A stretch of 64,000 bases of DNA from Paenibacillus sp. FSL H8-0537 (GCF_038051995.1 NZ_CP150290.1:6734501-6798500), one strand, 5' to 3'. Shown: positions 33,394-42,467, counted from the first letter of the stretch. Program-made: numbers and translations. Notes: generated by a model not told the origin, from the letters alone.

Positions 33394-34365
33394 TTAGTCC
33401 GTAAGCACGAGCGGCTCATACTCACCATCCAGTATGCGGTCGATGAACGCCCCCGGCTTTTTCCTCAGCTTCGCCCATGTCGCGTCAGGCAGCATCATCA
33501 GCTCCTTATGCTCCACATCGTAGCTGGCGAATTTCTTATGTGCCGGCACCCAGACGAACATGCCCAGCGGCGAATAATTGTCCATATCTACAAGTAAATT
33601 AAGCAGCTTGAGCCCCTGATACTCCAGTTCAGAGACGTCCAAAACCGAACCAAACTCAATATAGGATACCTGCTCACAATCCGGTATTTCAACCCGGCTG
33701 CTCGTCTCTCCCAGATCGCGGATAATGGCGGCAGGAAGGCCTGCTTTTTTCAATTGAGCCGCTCGGTTATCGAAATCATGCAGCTCCTTCGGCTCGTATG
33801 AATAGATGAGTTCCATCACTTCTTTGTGCTTATAGCGCTTCGCGTCCGTGTAAGCCCGCTCTCCATAGCTGTCTTTAATCGATGGATCAGCGCCCGCGTC
33901 CAGCAAATAACGAACGATCGGCAAATGCCCGATGCCAGCAGCCGCTTGCAGCGGCGTTCCGCCATATGGGCGCACCATATCCGGCTCATTAAAATTAACG
34001 GGAGCGCCTGCCTCCACCAGCATTTTAACCAAATCCAGACGTCCGCCCGCTGCTCCTCGCAAAGCAAGTCCGCCATGTAGAGCCACATCAATGCCGAGCG
34101 CCAGCAGCGCCTCTACCGCCTTAGCATTTTCCCAGCTGACAGCATGAGACAAGGCAGAGCTGCCCACATGAGATACCGCATTAATGTCCGCGCCCTGCTC
34201 CAGCAAAAACTCGAATACTGGGCGCTTGCCCTGCTTCGAAGCCGTAACGATTGCTGGATTTTTTAAATCATTCAAATCCATGCCTTCGGAAATAAGCGTT
34301 TTGATTACTTCAATATTCCCGCTCTTGCAAGCTTGCACCATACGCTCTTCCCATTCCGTTTCCAT
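33394..34365 (-). CDS. ankyrin-repeat protein with C-terminal SUKH-like domain
   Basis: A 323-residue protein with about five ankyrin units (about 5-185; PVFEFLLEQGADINA, LVKMLVEAGAPVN and IVRYLLDAGADPS blocks). A C-terminal alpha/beta domain (about 205-323) has a GMFVWVPAHKKFASYDVEHKE-like core, given as block MFVWVPAHKKFASYD. The second domain resembles SMI1/KNR4 (SUKH) immunity domains in outline, but this is tentative. ATG at 34365 follows GGGGGAG by 5 nt. It has no toxin partner nearby. Confidence 0.75.
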   Translation of the reverse strand: METEWEERMVQACKSGNIEVIKTLISEGMDLNDLKNPAIVTASKQGKRPVFEFLLEQGADINAVSHVGSSALSHAVSWENAKAVEALLALGIDVALHGGLALRGAAGGRLDLVKMLVEAGAPVNFNEPDMVRPYGGTPLQAAAGIGHLPIVRYLLDAGADPSIKDSYGERAYTDAKRYKHKEVMELIYSYEPKELHDFDNRAAQLKKAGLPAAIIRDLGETSSRVEIPDCEQVSYIEFGSVLDVSELEYQGLKLLNLLVDMDNYSPLGMFVWVPAHKKFASYDVEHKELMMLPDATWAKLRKKPGAFIDRILDGEYEPLVLTD

Positions 34366-34394
34366 CAAAACTCCCCCACTTTCCCAAGCGTAAA

Positions 34395-34480
34395 TGGCCG
34401 AAAGCCATCCTCTGGCGGCAAAGCTACCGTTTCGAGGGTGAAATATAGAGAATGGATGAAAAAATCATATCCTTTCCTAA
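34395..34480. repeat. dispersed hairpin repeat, degenerate copy
   Basis: Contains GAAAGCCATCCTCTGGCGGC, then CGTTTCGAGGGTGAAATATA, matching the junction of modules one and two found at 47.5 kb. It lies upstream of the ankyrin gene start. Confidence 0.55.
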
Positions 34481-34667
34481 TATTTCAAAAAAATTTAGCG
34501 CTCCTCTCTCTATTTTACCCTTAATGGCTCCTGCAAGGATATATGGATTTCCCATTCTTTGGAGGCCATGACCACGAACGTATTACGCAGCCAAAACAGA
34601 AAAATACCACTCCTCCAAACGATCGCCCGGAGAAACGGTATTTTGCGCTGCTTATTGAATTTAGCAT

Positions 34668-34931
34668 TTATTCCGCACCTGCCGTGCCGGATTTTCTCCG
34701 CTTGCCCGTCAGCTGGAACTGCTCGATTTCCTTGCATATTTCATGCTGCCAATTTATATCCTTGCTCATTGAGGCAAGCAGCGACATATTCGCCAAATAA
34801 GCGGCTTCGCTGACATAATTCACGTTGAGCTGCTGGCATTGCTCCAGCTCCACAGCTTCGCTTGGCGAAAGCTGCCGTTTTTTGCTGTGCAGCCACAGCT
34901 CTGCCATTCGCTGATGAAACGGGATTACCAC
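34668..34931 (-). CDS. DUF7667-like small helical protein
   Basis: An 87-residue helical protein resembling the small Paenibacillus DUF7667 family, with the pattern HQRMAELW, a middle SPSEAVELEQCQQLNVNYV block and the terminal NMSLLASMSKDINWQHEICKEIE block (quoted in part). Function unknown; relatives are often found near phage-derived regions. I prefer the GTG at 34931, which gives the family's usual N-terminus; the frame is open further up to a TTG without an SD. Confidence 0.6.
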   Translation of the reverse strand: MVIPFHQRMAELWLHSKKRQLSPSEAVELEQCQQLNVNYVSEAAYLANMSLLASMSKDINWQHEICKEIEQFQLTGKRRKSGTAGAE

Positions 34932-35434
34932 TTGCGACCACCACCCTATACGAGCCAGCGTACCCTTTTTAGCCGCAAAATATGCTTTATACCCTTCTAA
35001 CAAATAGTATTTATAAGTTTCGCTTGAATTAATCCCCGTATTGGATCATTAACGGTCTGGCATTATAAAGGAGTAGATTCTATGGTATTTTTTGATCAAA
35101 TAAATCACTAAAACGTTTTTATATTTCATTTTTCCGTCTCTTTATTTCATTTATTTTGCGCCATTGTACTGCGTGGGGATGCTCTTTCTGCTAAACTGAT
35201 CTTAGGTATAGCGCTTTCATTCCACTTGCTTTGCAAAATTTCCAGCTATTGACGTAGCGTTCATTCGATCGTATTATCGTTGATAAACCGCAGCAGTGTT
35301 GACGGCATTATTATTTGCATAAGATGGGGAGGAAGCGTACTTGCGTCTAGATTTTCATTTTAGCTTGGAAAATAAACCTTATTCGATTGCTCGGCTGCAG
35401 CCGCTGACGCCACTCTTCGGGAAAGGAGATTAAC
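34932..35434. other. intergenic region and leader of the mgtC-like gene
   Basis: About 500 nt without a gene. The left part is AT-rich. The right part contains the promoter at 35249-35277 and a leader of about 150 nt before the MgtC-family start, with short possible stems. I could not match the leader to the M-box or yybP-ykoY riboswitch consensus. Confidence 0.5.
35249..35277 (+). promoter_or_regulatory. sigma-A promoter of the mgtC-like gene
   Basis: TTGACG and TATTAT separated by exactly 17 nt, each box matching five of six consensus bases. Predicted start near 35284, leaving a 5' leader of about 150 nt. Confidence 0.6.
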
Positions 35435-36169
35435 ATGACGAATGCCGTTTCTTCCGTGTGGGAAATCAGCTATTATGAGCTGACCATTCGCCTGCTGCTC
35501 GCAGTCGTGCTGGGCGGACTCGTCGGTCTTGAGCGCGAATTCGGCGGCCACTCCGCAGGCTTCCGCACACATATCCTCGTATCTCTAGGCTCTTCTACCG
35601 TCGTTTTGCTATCCATGTACGGATTCGCTGCATTCGCGAATGAGCCTCGTGTTACTCTCGATCCGGCAAGGCTAGCCGCACAGGTTATTAGCGGCATCGG
35701 CTTTCTGGGAGCCGGTACGATTCTCCGCAAGGGCACTGGCATTTCGGGTCTGACAACGGCAGCTTCCTTGTGGGTGGTAGCAGCCATCGGTCTATCGGTT
35801 GGAGCTGGATTTTATGTGGCAGCAGCTATCTCTACTACATTGGCGGTGATATCTTTGTTTGTATTCAACAAACTGGAAAAAACATTTTCGCGAACAAAAC
35901 GCATTCATGAAATTAGATTCAAGCTGGCGAAGCACACTTCCGGCTTGCAGGACATAGTAGCTACTTTCCATGAACACGGCATGAAAATTCATAAGCTGAC
36001 CATATTAGATGATGACGATGATTCATCTGAGCAAATGGGTGGCTCGAAGACGATGAATGTCATTATTCAGGTGAAATTCAAAGGAACAAGCCTTTTCAGC
36101 GACCTAACGCTGATGATGGCCTCCATGGATGGCGTTCGGGGCATGGAAATTAGCGGAGAACCGCTTTAA
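35435..36169 (+). CDS. MgtC/SapB-family membrane protein
   Basis: A 244-residue protein with four or five N-terminal membrane spans (about 18-150) carrying the family core GGLVGLEREFGGHSAGFRTH (block GLEREFGGHSAGFRT) and GIGFLGAGTILR. A C-terminal ACT-like cytoplasmic domain (about 160-244) includes an Asp-rich run LDDDDDSS. MgtC proteins act in growth under low magnesium and modulate ATP synthase or transporters in pathogens; the role in soil Bacilli is not settled. AAAGGAG lies upstream of ATG. A bidirectional terminator follows. Confidence 0.92.
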   Translation: MTNAVSSVWEISYYELTIRLLLAVVLGGLVGLEREFGGHSAGFRTHILVSLGSSTVVLLSMYGFAAFANEPRVTLDPARLAAQVISGIGFLGAGTILRKGTGISGLTTAASLWVVAAIGLSVGAGFYVAAAISTTLAVISLFVFNKLEKTFSRTKRIHEIRFKLAKHTSGLQDIVATFHEHGMKIHKLTILDDDDDSSEQMGGSKTMNVIIQVKFKGTSLFSDLTLMMASMDGVRGMEISGEPL

Positions 36170-36237
36170 TTATAGTGCACAGGCGTGTTATGAACCGAAC
36201 TTAAACTTAATACCATTACAAATATTAATATTGATTC

Positions 36238-36290
36238 AAAAAGAAGCAATCCCGAGTAGTTAGCCTCTTGGGATTGCTTCTTTTTTATTT
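36238..36290. terminator. bidirectional terminator between mgtC-like and small membrane gene
   Basis: AAAAAGAAGCAATCCC pairs perfectly with GGGATTGCTTCTTTTT (16 bp). The loop is 16 nt. The stop of the minus-strand 36285-36542 gene lies in the T/A tract. Confidence 0.9.
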
Positions 36291-36542
36291 TGCCCTCATC
36301 GTTCTAATTACAGTAATTATTGACAGCATGAGCACAGGAATGAGTACAGCTACAGCCTTATTAGCACCATCCAACAGTAGCCAAGTACTAATACCTAACA
36401 ATAGGATCAAAACTGCTAAAATCCAATAACCAGTATGTGTTATTTTACTTTTTGATTTTTTTCTTATTATAAGTGTGATCAAAAGAAATATAACAACATA
36501 AAATAAAAGGAACCCATAAATTAGAATATTACCCAATATCAT
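36285..36542 (-). CDS. 85-residue three-span membrane protein, candidate immunity partner
   Basis: A small protein with three hydrophobic helices (about 5-27, 38-58 and 62-80) and a Lys/Arg-rich loop between helices one and two. No family recognised. It lies 62 nt downstream of the gene for a secreted protein with a hydrophobic C-terminal hairpin, on the same strand and with the same AT-rich composition. A self-protection role is therefore a reasonable hypothesis; nothing in the sequence proves it. Confidence 0.6.
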   Translation of the reverse strand: MILGNILIYGFLLFYVVIFLLITLIIRKKSKSKITHTGYWILAVLILLLGISTWLLLDGANKAVAVLIPVLMLSIITVIRTMRAK

Positions 36543-36604
36543 ATAGCCCGCAACTTTCTAGTTAGACGTAGATTCAAAGTAAGGGAGCGGGAGCCAATGT
36601 AAGT

Positions 36605-37369
36605 TCAATGTAAGTTCAATGTCACTCCTCTTCCCTTATTATTATGTGACATCGAATTTGCAATCATAAATGATCCTACAGCTACAATTGTAGCTGCTGC
36701 GGAGGCGGAAAGACCTACTGGTGGATTTACAACTGCAATAGCTCCACCAACAACTGCTACTAAGACCCACACCTGACCAGATTGATTTAGTTGATAAACT
36801 TGATCAATTGTTTCTTGATTATTAAAAGTTACAGCCACTCCCCACCAATAGAGATTAGCAAAAACATACTTTTGTGCACCTTCGATACTTTTTTGAGGAA
36901 ATGAAAGGCTTGTAGAGTTTGCATTAGTATTTTGAAGTAGCTTTTTGTTTGCAGCTTGCTTAAAACTATCAATGTTGCTAGAAGATTGAGCTACCTCAAT
37001 ATTGGCTACCGGTTCACCATTTTCGATTTTCAGTAACTTTTGATCAATAGCATCGTTAACACTGTCAACAGCCCTAGAGTACGATTGATACACCTCACTA
37101 CTATACAATGGTTCTGCTGCTGGATCAATGTAATATAGATTGTCTTCACCAAGTTTAATATATTTTGTAATTGTTTCACCAGCTTGGACAATTTCCTCTG
37201 TTAACTCGCTACTTTTCACCTTTAAAATGTGGGATTGATTAGATGCAACCTTTACATCTAACTGTTTTACAGTTTTAGGGACGTCCGAAGCAAAAGCAGC
37301 GGACGGAACAATGCTCCCACATAGCATTGCAAAAGAAGAGAGTGTTACGATCGTTTTCTTGAATCTCAT
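36605..37369 (-). CDS. secreted protein with hydrophobic C-terminal hairpin, candidate SDP-like toxin precursor
   Basis: A 254-residue protein with a cleavable signal peptide (about 1-28, ending AFAS), a polar helical middle (about 30-175) and a C-terminal Val/Ala/Gly-rich region. Two hydrophobic segments (about 197-215 and 218-238) joined by VNPPVGLS end in a polar tail with GRGVTLNLH. The plan of signal peptide, pro-region, hydrophobic hairpin and tail recalls the SdpC toxin precursor of Bacillus subtilis, but residue similarity is weak and the processing genes sdpA/sdpB are not nearby. AAGGAGT lies 6 nt before ATG. The AT-rich island suggests horizontal acquisition. It could instead be an ordinary secreted membrane-active or envelope protein. 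Confidence 0.65.
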   Translation of the reverse strand: MRFKKTIVTLSSFAMLCGSIVPSAAFASDVPKTVKQLDVKVASNQSHILKVKSSELTEEIVQAGETITKYIKLGEDNLYYIDPAAEPLYSSEVYQSYSRAVDSVNDAIDQKLLKIENGEPVANIEVAQSSSNIDSFKQAANKKLLQNTNANSTSLSFPQKSIEGAQKYVFANLYWWGVAVTFNNQETIDQVYQLNQSGQVWVLVAVVGGAIAVVNPPVGLSASAAATIVAVGSFMIANSMSHNNKGRGVTLNLH

Positions 37370-37815
37370 AGTACAACTCCTTTTCCGTTTATAGGAATTA
37401 AATTTAACACATAAATTATTAAAATGTATAATTTACCAAAATAAATATGTTTTGTTTGTGAACGTCTGTAAGTAAACCCTCTTTCATAAAGCGCAATCAT
37501 TTGCACTTCAAGCTAGAATCATTATTACAGTTACACCTCAATATTCATATAAAAGGAAACACGCCCGCTTTTGCAATTAGCAAATAGCAGGCGCGCAGGA
37601 TTAACATATTTCAAAAATCCTCATATCATCTTCTATTATAATTTGACTGACCTAGCCTTAAAAGCTCACCCCAATTTAATTGCGTGAACCATATTAATCT
37701 CCACCGTTAATATATAACTAAATAAAACATGTACTTGGTAGGTCTAGCGGCACCTTCCTCCCCCTTATTGGTTTTTTGGTTACTAGCTCAAGTCTTAGCC
37801 CCCATTTTAACCCAC
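37370..37815. other. AT-rich intergenic region, no gene seen
   Basis: About 446 nt between the secreted-protein gene and DUF1284. The left 100 nt must contain the promoter of the secreted-protein gene and is strongly AT-rich. Around 37560-37600 there is an imperfect GC-rich inverted repeat (GCCCGC...GCGCGC) enclosing TGCAATTAGCAAATAGCA. No coding frame is convincing. Confidence 0.5.
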
Positions 37816-38238
37816 CTAGCTTGGCAGCGCTCTTAGCTCCCGAGATTCGCGGATATGGCCGATACCCTCCTGGCACATGCCGTATGGCTGCCATGGGCAG
37901 TCCGAGCATAAGCGGTTAATGTCGCCAGGCACAATGCGGCTTGCGACGGACTCGCACACATCAGACCATTTTGCCACACTGCCTATCGTTAATCCGACTT
38001 CCTGCAAAATGGCTTGGTCCTTCTGATAGACGCTCTTATTCTCGCAATGGGACGGCTTATCCGCCGGGAACGCCTTGCAAATATCGTCAGGACCATCAAT
38101 GATTTCAATGATGGTATCAGGCTGCTGGCGCAGCTGCTCATATACGGCTGTCATATTGACGCAGAAGCCCTCCGAGTAGCCCTTGCCCCGATAACCGAGC
38201 AGACAAAATAAATGATGGCCCCGCAAACGAATGTTCAT
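37816..38238 (-). CDS. DUF1284 cysteine-rich protein
   Basis: A 140-residue protein opening with the DUF1284 signature LRGHHLFCLLGYRGKGYS and containing six further cysteines in the spaced pattern ending CSDCPWQPYGMC. The Cys arrangement suggests metal or iron-sulfur binding; no reaction is known. ATG at 38238 follows GGAGG by 6 nt. It is separate from the GNAT gene upstream by 93 nt on the same strand. Confidence 0.85.
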   Translation of the reverse strand: MNIRLRGHHLFCLLGYRGKGYSEGFCVNMTAVYEQLRQQPDTIIEIIDGPDDICKAFPADKPSHCENKSVYQKDQAILQEVGLTIGSVAKWSDVCESVASRIVPGDINRLCSDCPWQPYGMCQEGIGHIRESRELRALPS

Positions 38239-38331
38239 GATGCTCCTCCCACTCTCCGTTTCAATGTTAACCAAATTATATCACGAAGGTTAACATACTT
38301 GCGAGCAATGAGAGGCGAGTTAATGAACGTA

Positions 38332-39147
38332 CTAGGAGAAGCGATATTCAGAAATTTGCCCGCTAGGGATAAAACCGATATTGCGATACGCTTTGTTTGC
38401 GGCTGAGTTTTGAACATCCGCATACAGCATCGGCTCTAAACCACCTTCCACAATAATGGCGCTTACCTCTGCAACCACAGCGCTGGCAAATCCGCGATTT
38501 CTCGCATCCAGCGCCGTATAAACCGCATTAATTCTAGCATGCCTTGCTGTACGATGAGCTATCGCTGCCATGGATACAATTCTCTCCGCCTCAACCCACA
38601 CATATAATTCGCCTGATTCCACCATTTCCGCGGCAGCCGGAATTTGGCTTGCTACCTCCACCTGCTGACCATATGCCTCTTGCGTAAAGGCAGCGATGAA
38701 GCCCGCCACCGTCTTAATATCTTCCTTTCCCGCTTTTCTTATGGCTCCCCCTATACCTGTAGGCTGCCGTACGACTGGACACCGATAGGCCGCAAGCTTT
38801 ATATGCAGGCGATGGCTCTGCCCTGTTAACGGCGGATACACTCTGGCGAAAAGTCCGGTCAGCTCTGGGCTGCCCGATATCCCCGTTACCTCAATGCCTT
38901 CTCTATACAGCTGCCCCGCCAGATTTCGAGCCACTCCCTCACGAACCGCGTCGGACAGTTCTGGCGCCATCCACAGCCAGCCGCTATTTCCGGGCGTTTT
39001 TGCAAAAATCATTGTATCATCCGCCGTCTTCCAGCAGAGCTTCGTTTCCGAATCACAAATGCGGTAAATGATATTATAGGCGACCTCATCGGCAAGGAAA
39101 GAACCCTTCTGCAGCACCGAATCATCGCATTCAAACCTTTCCAGCAT
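38332..39147 (-). CDS. GNAT-family N-acetyltransferase
   Basis: A 271-residue protein with a divergent N-terminal half and a C-terminal GNAT domain (about 135-271). The acetyl-CoA loop is DARNRGFASAVV and the final motif is NSAANKAYRNIGF, typical of GCN5-related enzymes. The acceptor is unknown. GAGGAGAG precedes ATG. It follows the epimerase gene by 28 nt, probably in one mRNA. Confidence 0.88.
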   Translation of the reverse strand: MLERFECDDSVLQKGSFLADEVAYNIIYRICDSETKLCWKTADDTMIFAKTPGNSGWLWMAPELSDAVREGVARNLAGQLYREGIEVTGISGSPELTGLFARVYPPLTGQSHRLHIKLAAYRCPVVRQPTGIGGAIRKAGKEDIKTVAGFIAAFTQEAYGQQVEVASQIPAAAEMVESGELYVWVEAERIVSMAAIAHRTARHARINAVYTALDARNRGFASAVVAEVSAIIVEGGLEPMLYADVQNSAANKAYRNIGFIPSGQISEYRFS

Positions 39148-39175
39148 CAGCCTCTCTCCTCTTTATAAAATCGCT

Positions 39176-40057
39176 TTATTGCTTCGTTTTCGCCAGCTCA
39201 CCGATCAATTCTGGCAGCCAATCTTTTATGTGCTTAAATGCAAATCCTGCCGTTTCCGCCTTACTTGTATCCATATACCAAGAAACAGGTACGCCAAACG
39301 GCGATTGATGTTCTTCGGATGCTTCTTCAACAATTTTTGCATTTTTACCCACAAATCCTTCAATAATCGACATCATTTGATTCAAGCCAATTCTCCCTTG
39401 AGAGCAAGCATTAATTGGCCCTGTAATATCAGACTTTCCAAGCCATTCGAGGAATTCAGCTGCTTCATCCGAGTGAATGAACGATAGCTCAGCCTCAGGA
39501 GCAGGCATGGAAATCGCTACTTCTTTTTGCACATTTTCAATATGGAAGTGCATCCGGCGGGTGTAATCATCCGGGCCGAGCACAAACGGAATGCGCACAG
39601 CTGCTGTTGGAAACGACGCTTCCTGCATAAAAACCGCCTCAACAAGCCGTTTTCCGTCGGCGTAACTGAGGGAGGAGAAGGTATCCGGCTCGGGCAGCTC
39701 GCAAGTATAAGGATCAAAAACCTGCTCCGTTAGCGGTTCCTCACCAAATGGATATACGCTCATAGAAGAAGTGACGATGTATTTGCCCGTACGCCCACTA
39801 AATAGGCAAGTGGCCTCCCGCGCCTCCTTAGGCGAGAAGCAAATGTTGTCGTAGATGACGTCGAAGCTTGCCCCGCCAAGCGCTTTAGCTAGTGCGGCCG
39901 CGTCGGTTCGGTCGACACATATGCGTTTTACCGCGTCGCCAAAAGGGTCAAGCTTAATGCCGCGAGTAACAATCGTCACTTCCGCCTGCTGGTTAATAAG
40001 ACGCTGCACAAGCTTTTTTCCGAAAAACCGCGTTCCTCCCAGAATCAATACCTTCAC
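39176..40057 (-). CDS. NAD-dependent epimerase/dehydratase (extended SDR)
   Basis: A 293-residue extended short-chain dehydrogenase with Rossmann motif GGTRFFG at residues 8-14, SSMSVYP and a following YADGK block as the Ser/Tyr/Lys set. It resembles nucleotide-sugar epimerase/reductase relatives including Csp41-like proteins. The substrate is not determined. It is first in a two-gene unit with the GNAT gene and diverges from hssR. Confidence 0.88.
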   Translation of the reverse strand: MKVLILGGTRFFGKKLVQRLINQQAEVTIVTRGIKLDPFGDAVKRICVDRTDAAALAKALGGASFDVIYDNICFSPKEAREATCLFSGRTGKYIVTSSMSVYPFGEEPLTEQVFDPYTCELPEPDTFSSLSYADGKRLVEAVFMQEASFPTAAVRIPFVLGPDDYTRRMHFHIENVQKEVAISMPAPEAELSFIHSDEAAEFLEWLGKSDITGPINACSQGRIGLNQMMSIIEGFVGKNAKIVEEASEEHQSPFGVPVSWYMDTSKAETAGFAFKHIKDWLPELIGELAKTKQ

Positions 40058-40178
40058 CTATCAGCACCTCCAACACTTTGAATTTTCGTATAGTTCCTGT
40101 ATTGTATCATTATCGCAAATACTACAGTTAGAAATATAAGGAAATTCTAATTCATTCACTCTATTTTAGGAGGCTGCT

Positions 40179-40856
40179 ATGAAAACCCTGCTTGTAGTCG
40201 ATGATGATGCCCATATCCGCACGCTGCTGAGGCACTTTATGACGAAAGAAGGCTATCGCGTCGTTGAGGCAAAAGAGGGAGAGGATGCCGTACATAAGCT
40301 GAAGGAGCATCCGATTGATCTTGCGATATTAGATGTCATGATGCCGCGGATGGATGGACTAGAGCTTTGCGGGTATATTCGGACGAATTACGATATCCCG
40401 ATTATTTTGCTGACGGCGCGGGAGCAGCTGACGGATAAGGAGCAGGGTTATTTGCGCGGCACTGACGATTATGTCACTAAGCCATTTGAACCGGAGGAGC
40501 TGCTGTTTCGCATCAAGGCGCTGTTTCGCCGTTATTCTATTTCCTCCAGTGACAAAATCCAGCTCGGCCGCCTTACCATCGACCGTAAAAACTACGAGAT
40601 TGCCGATGGAGATGCGATGCTTCTGCTGCCGCTTAAGGAGTTTGAGCTGCTGGCGCAGCTTGCCGAATATCCGGGACGGCTGTTTTCACGCGAGGAGCTC
40701 ATTCGGCTCGTATGGGCGGCGGATTATGAAGGAGATGAACGAACGGTGGATGTGCATATTAAACGGCTGCGGCAGCGTTTTGCTGCATATGAACAAGACT
40801 TCCGCATTACGACAGTGCGGGGAATCGGCTACAAAATCGAGCTGGCAGCGCCATGA
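40179..40856 (+). CDS. hssR: heme-responsive response regulator HssR-like
   Basis: A 225-residue OmpR/PhoB-type regulator. The receiver domain (1-118) has acidic D8-D10, phospho-acceptor D52 in ILDVMMPRMDG and K101 in YVTKPF. The winged-helix DNA-binding domain (about 125-225) contains RTVDVHIKRLRQRF and ends TTVRGIGYKIE. AGGAGG precedes ATG. Its stop overlaps the kinase start by 4 nt. Identification as HssR rests on the gene order hssR-hssS-hrtB-hrtA and a matching direct repeat upstream of hrtB, not on residue identity alone. It would activate heme-efflux genes when phosphorylated. Confidence 0.85.
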   Translation: MKTLLVVDDDAHIRTLLRHFMTKEGYRVVEAKEGEDAVHKLKEHPIDLAILDVMMPRMDGLELCGYIRTNYDIPIILLTAREQLTDKEQGYLRGTDDYVTKPFEPEELLFRIKALFRRYSISSSDKIQLGRLTIDRKNYEIADGDAMLLLPLKEFELLAQLAEYPGRLFSREELIRLVWAADYEGDERTVDVHIKRLRQRFAAYEQDFRITTVRGIGYKIELAAP

Positions 40857-42271
40857 AGTCGCTCTACTCTAGGGTTTTTCTAGTAGCAATGGCAGCCATT
40901 ATTGGCAGCAGCTTTCTCGGTTTTCTGGTGTCTAATCTTTATTATCATAATAAGCTCAAGCCTTATAACGATGCCAAGCTGACCCGCATTGCCCTGCAAA
41001 TGCAGCAGTTCGCCGAAGCACAGCCGGAGCTGGCTACTGCTTATCTCGCCAATGCGGCCGAGCTCGGCTATGAAATATTGCTGGCGGACGATCAAGGCGC
41101 CGAGCGTTACTTCGGACGAGCTTTTCGGGAAAAAGAGCTGGCGGATGACGTGCTGCGCACCGTACTCGCTGGCGGGCAATACCACGGCATCGCGGAGTTT
41201 CCCAATCAGCTGTTTATTACCGGCTTTTTCGACAACACGCTCAGCAATACGGTGGGCGTTCCGCTGCAATTGGAAGGCAAACGGTATGCGCTGTTCATAC
41301 GCCCGGATGTTATTTTGCAATTTGGCGAGCTGCGCAGCTTCTTTGCGATGATCGGGCTGCTGACCGTTGCCTTCAGCCTGCTCTGCTTCCTGCTCAGCAC
41401 CCGCTATTTGGTGAAGCCCGTCACGAGGCTGACAGAAGCAACGCAGCGGATCGCTCAGGGAAACTACGCCCTGTCGCTGAATACGAAGCGGCGAGATGAA
41501 ATCGGGCAGCTCGCTGCCCATTTTATGACGATGAGCCAGGAGCTTGAGCGGGTAGAGCAAGCACGGCAGGAGTTTGTCGCCAACGTCTCGCATGAAATCC
41601 AGTCGCCGCTTACCTCCATTCAAGGCTTTGCGCACGCCTTGGCGGAGAAAGAATTGCCCACCGGTGAGCGTACCCATTATGCCGCTATCATTGGCGAGGA
41701 AAGCCGCCGCCTAGCGGCACTCACCAAGGAGCTGCTGCTGCTGTCATCGCTGGACCAAGCTGCGGAGGCGCTTCAGCGTAAGCCCTTCAATCTGCGCACT
41801 CAGCTGCGGCAGGTTGCACAAGTGATGGAATGGCAGCTTACAGAGAAGGAAATTGCACTCAGAATCGCTGTCCCCAGCTCTCTAATGCTTGATGGCGATG
41901 AAATGCTGCTGTATCAGGTATGGATGAATCTGTTGTCCAATGCCGCTAAATACATCCCATCAGGAAGGGCGATTGAGGTGGGAGCCAAGCTGGAGCGAGG
42001 GCGCTGTGTTATTCGGGTCACCGATACGGGAGACGGCATCAGCAAGGAGCAGCTGCCGTTTCTGTTTGATCGCTTCTACCGCGCCGATCGGGCCAGAGAA
42101 CGAGGAACCGAGGGAAGCTTTCCCCCAAACAACCGCCCAGGTGACTCCGTCGGCTCAGGACTAGGGCTCGCCATTACCCAAAAAATCGTCCACCTGCATA
42201 ACGGGACGATTGAGACAGCCAGCGAGCCCGGTCAAGGCACGACCTTCACCGTGACGCTTCCACAGCCCTAA
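40853..42271 (+). CDS. hssS: heme-responsive sensor kinase HssS-like
   Basis: A 472-residue membrane kinase with spans at about 7-29 and 163-185 enclosing an extracytoplasmic sensor of about 133 residues. It has a HAMP domain (about 187-238), HisKA with acceptor H247 in FVANVSHEIQSPLTSI, which is the form seen in HssS, and HATPase_c with N-box NLLSNAAKY, DTGDGIS and GSGLGLAI. Size and topology agree with staphylococcal HssS (about 457 residues). It is translationally coupled to hssR. It would sense excess heme or the membrane damage heme causes. Confidence 0.85.
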   Translation: MKSLYSRVFLVAMAAIIGSSFLGFLVSNLYYHNKLKPYNDAKLTRIALQMQQFAEAQPELATAYLANAAELGYEILLADDQGAERYFGRAFREKELADDVLRTVLAGGQYHGIAEFPNQLFITGFFDNTLSNTVGVPLQLEGKRYALFIRPDVILQFGELRSFFAMIGLLTVAFSLLCFLLSTRYLVKPVTRLTEATQRIAQGNYALSLNTKRRDEIGQLAAHFMTMSQELERVEQARQEFVANVSHEIQSPLTSIQGFAHALAEKELPTGERTHYAAIIGEESRRLAALTKELLLLSSLDQAAEALQRKPFNLRTQLRQVAQVMEWQLTEKEIALRIAVPSSLMLDGDEMLLYQVWMNLLSNAAKYIPSGRAIEVGAKLERGRCVIRVTDTGDGISKEQLPFLFDRFYRADRARERGTEGSFPPNNRPGDSVGSGLGLAITQKIVHLHNGTIETASEPGQGTTFTVTLPQP

Positions 42272-42285
42272 CGGATCGCTTTTTT

Positions 42286-42396
42286 CAAAAATATAAGCGG
42301 AATGAAACGAGCCTCGCCGCCAAAGGACGGCGATAGCCGTTTCACCTTGAATTCTAAGAATGTATAAGTTTGATCCTTATATCCGCTTAGAATTCT
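42286..42396 (-). repeat. dispersed hairpin repeat, copy 3 (inverted, complete)
   Basis: Reverse-complement copy with AAGGTGAAACGGCTATCGCC, GTCCTTTGGCGGCG, a returning CGTTTC arm and TATAAG elements. It sits between hssS and the HssR box of hrtB, so it separates the two halves of the module. Confidence 0.8.
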
Positions 42397-42467
42397 CCGA
42401 CAAAGCTCTTCGCTCGTCCTAGAAGGACGACGAATTCGTTTTTGCTTATCCAAATTTGTAATTTGCC

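Noticed and set aside
35040..35434. Possible magnesium (M-box) or manganese (yybP-ykoY) riboswitch before the mgtC-like gene
   Set aside because: I could not find the conserved core elements of either class in the leader.
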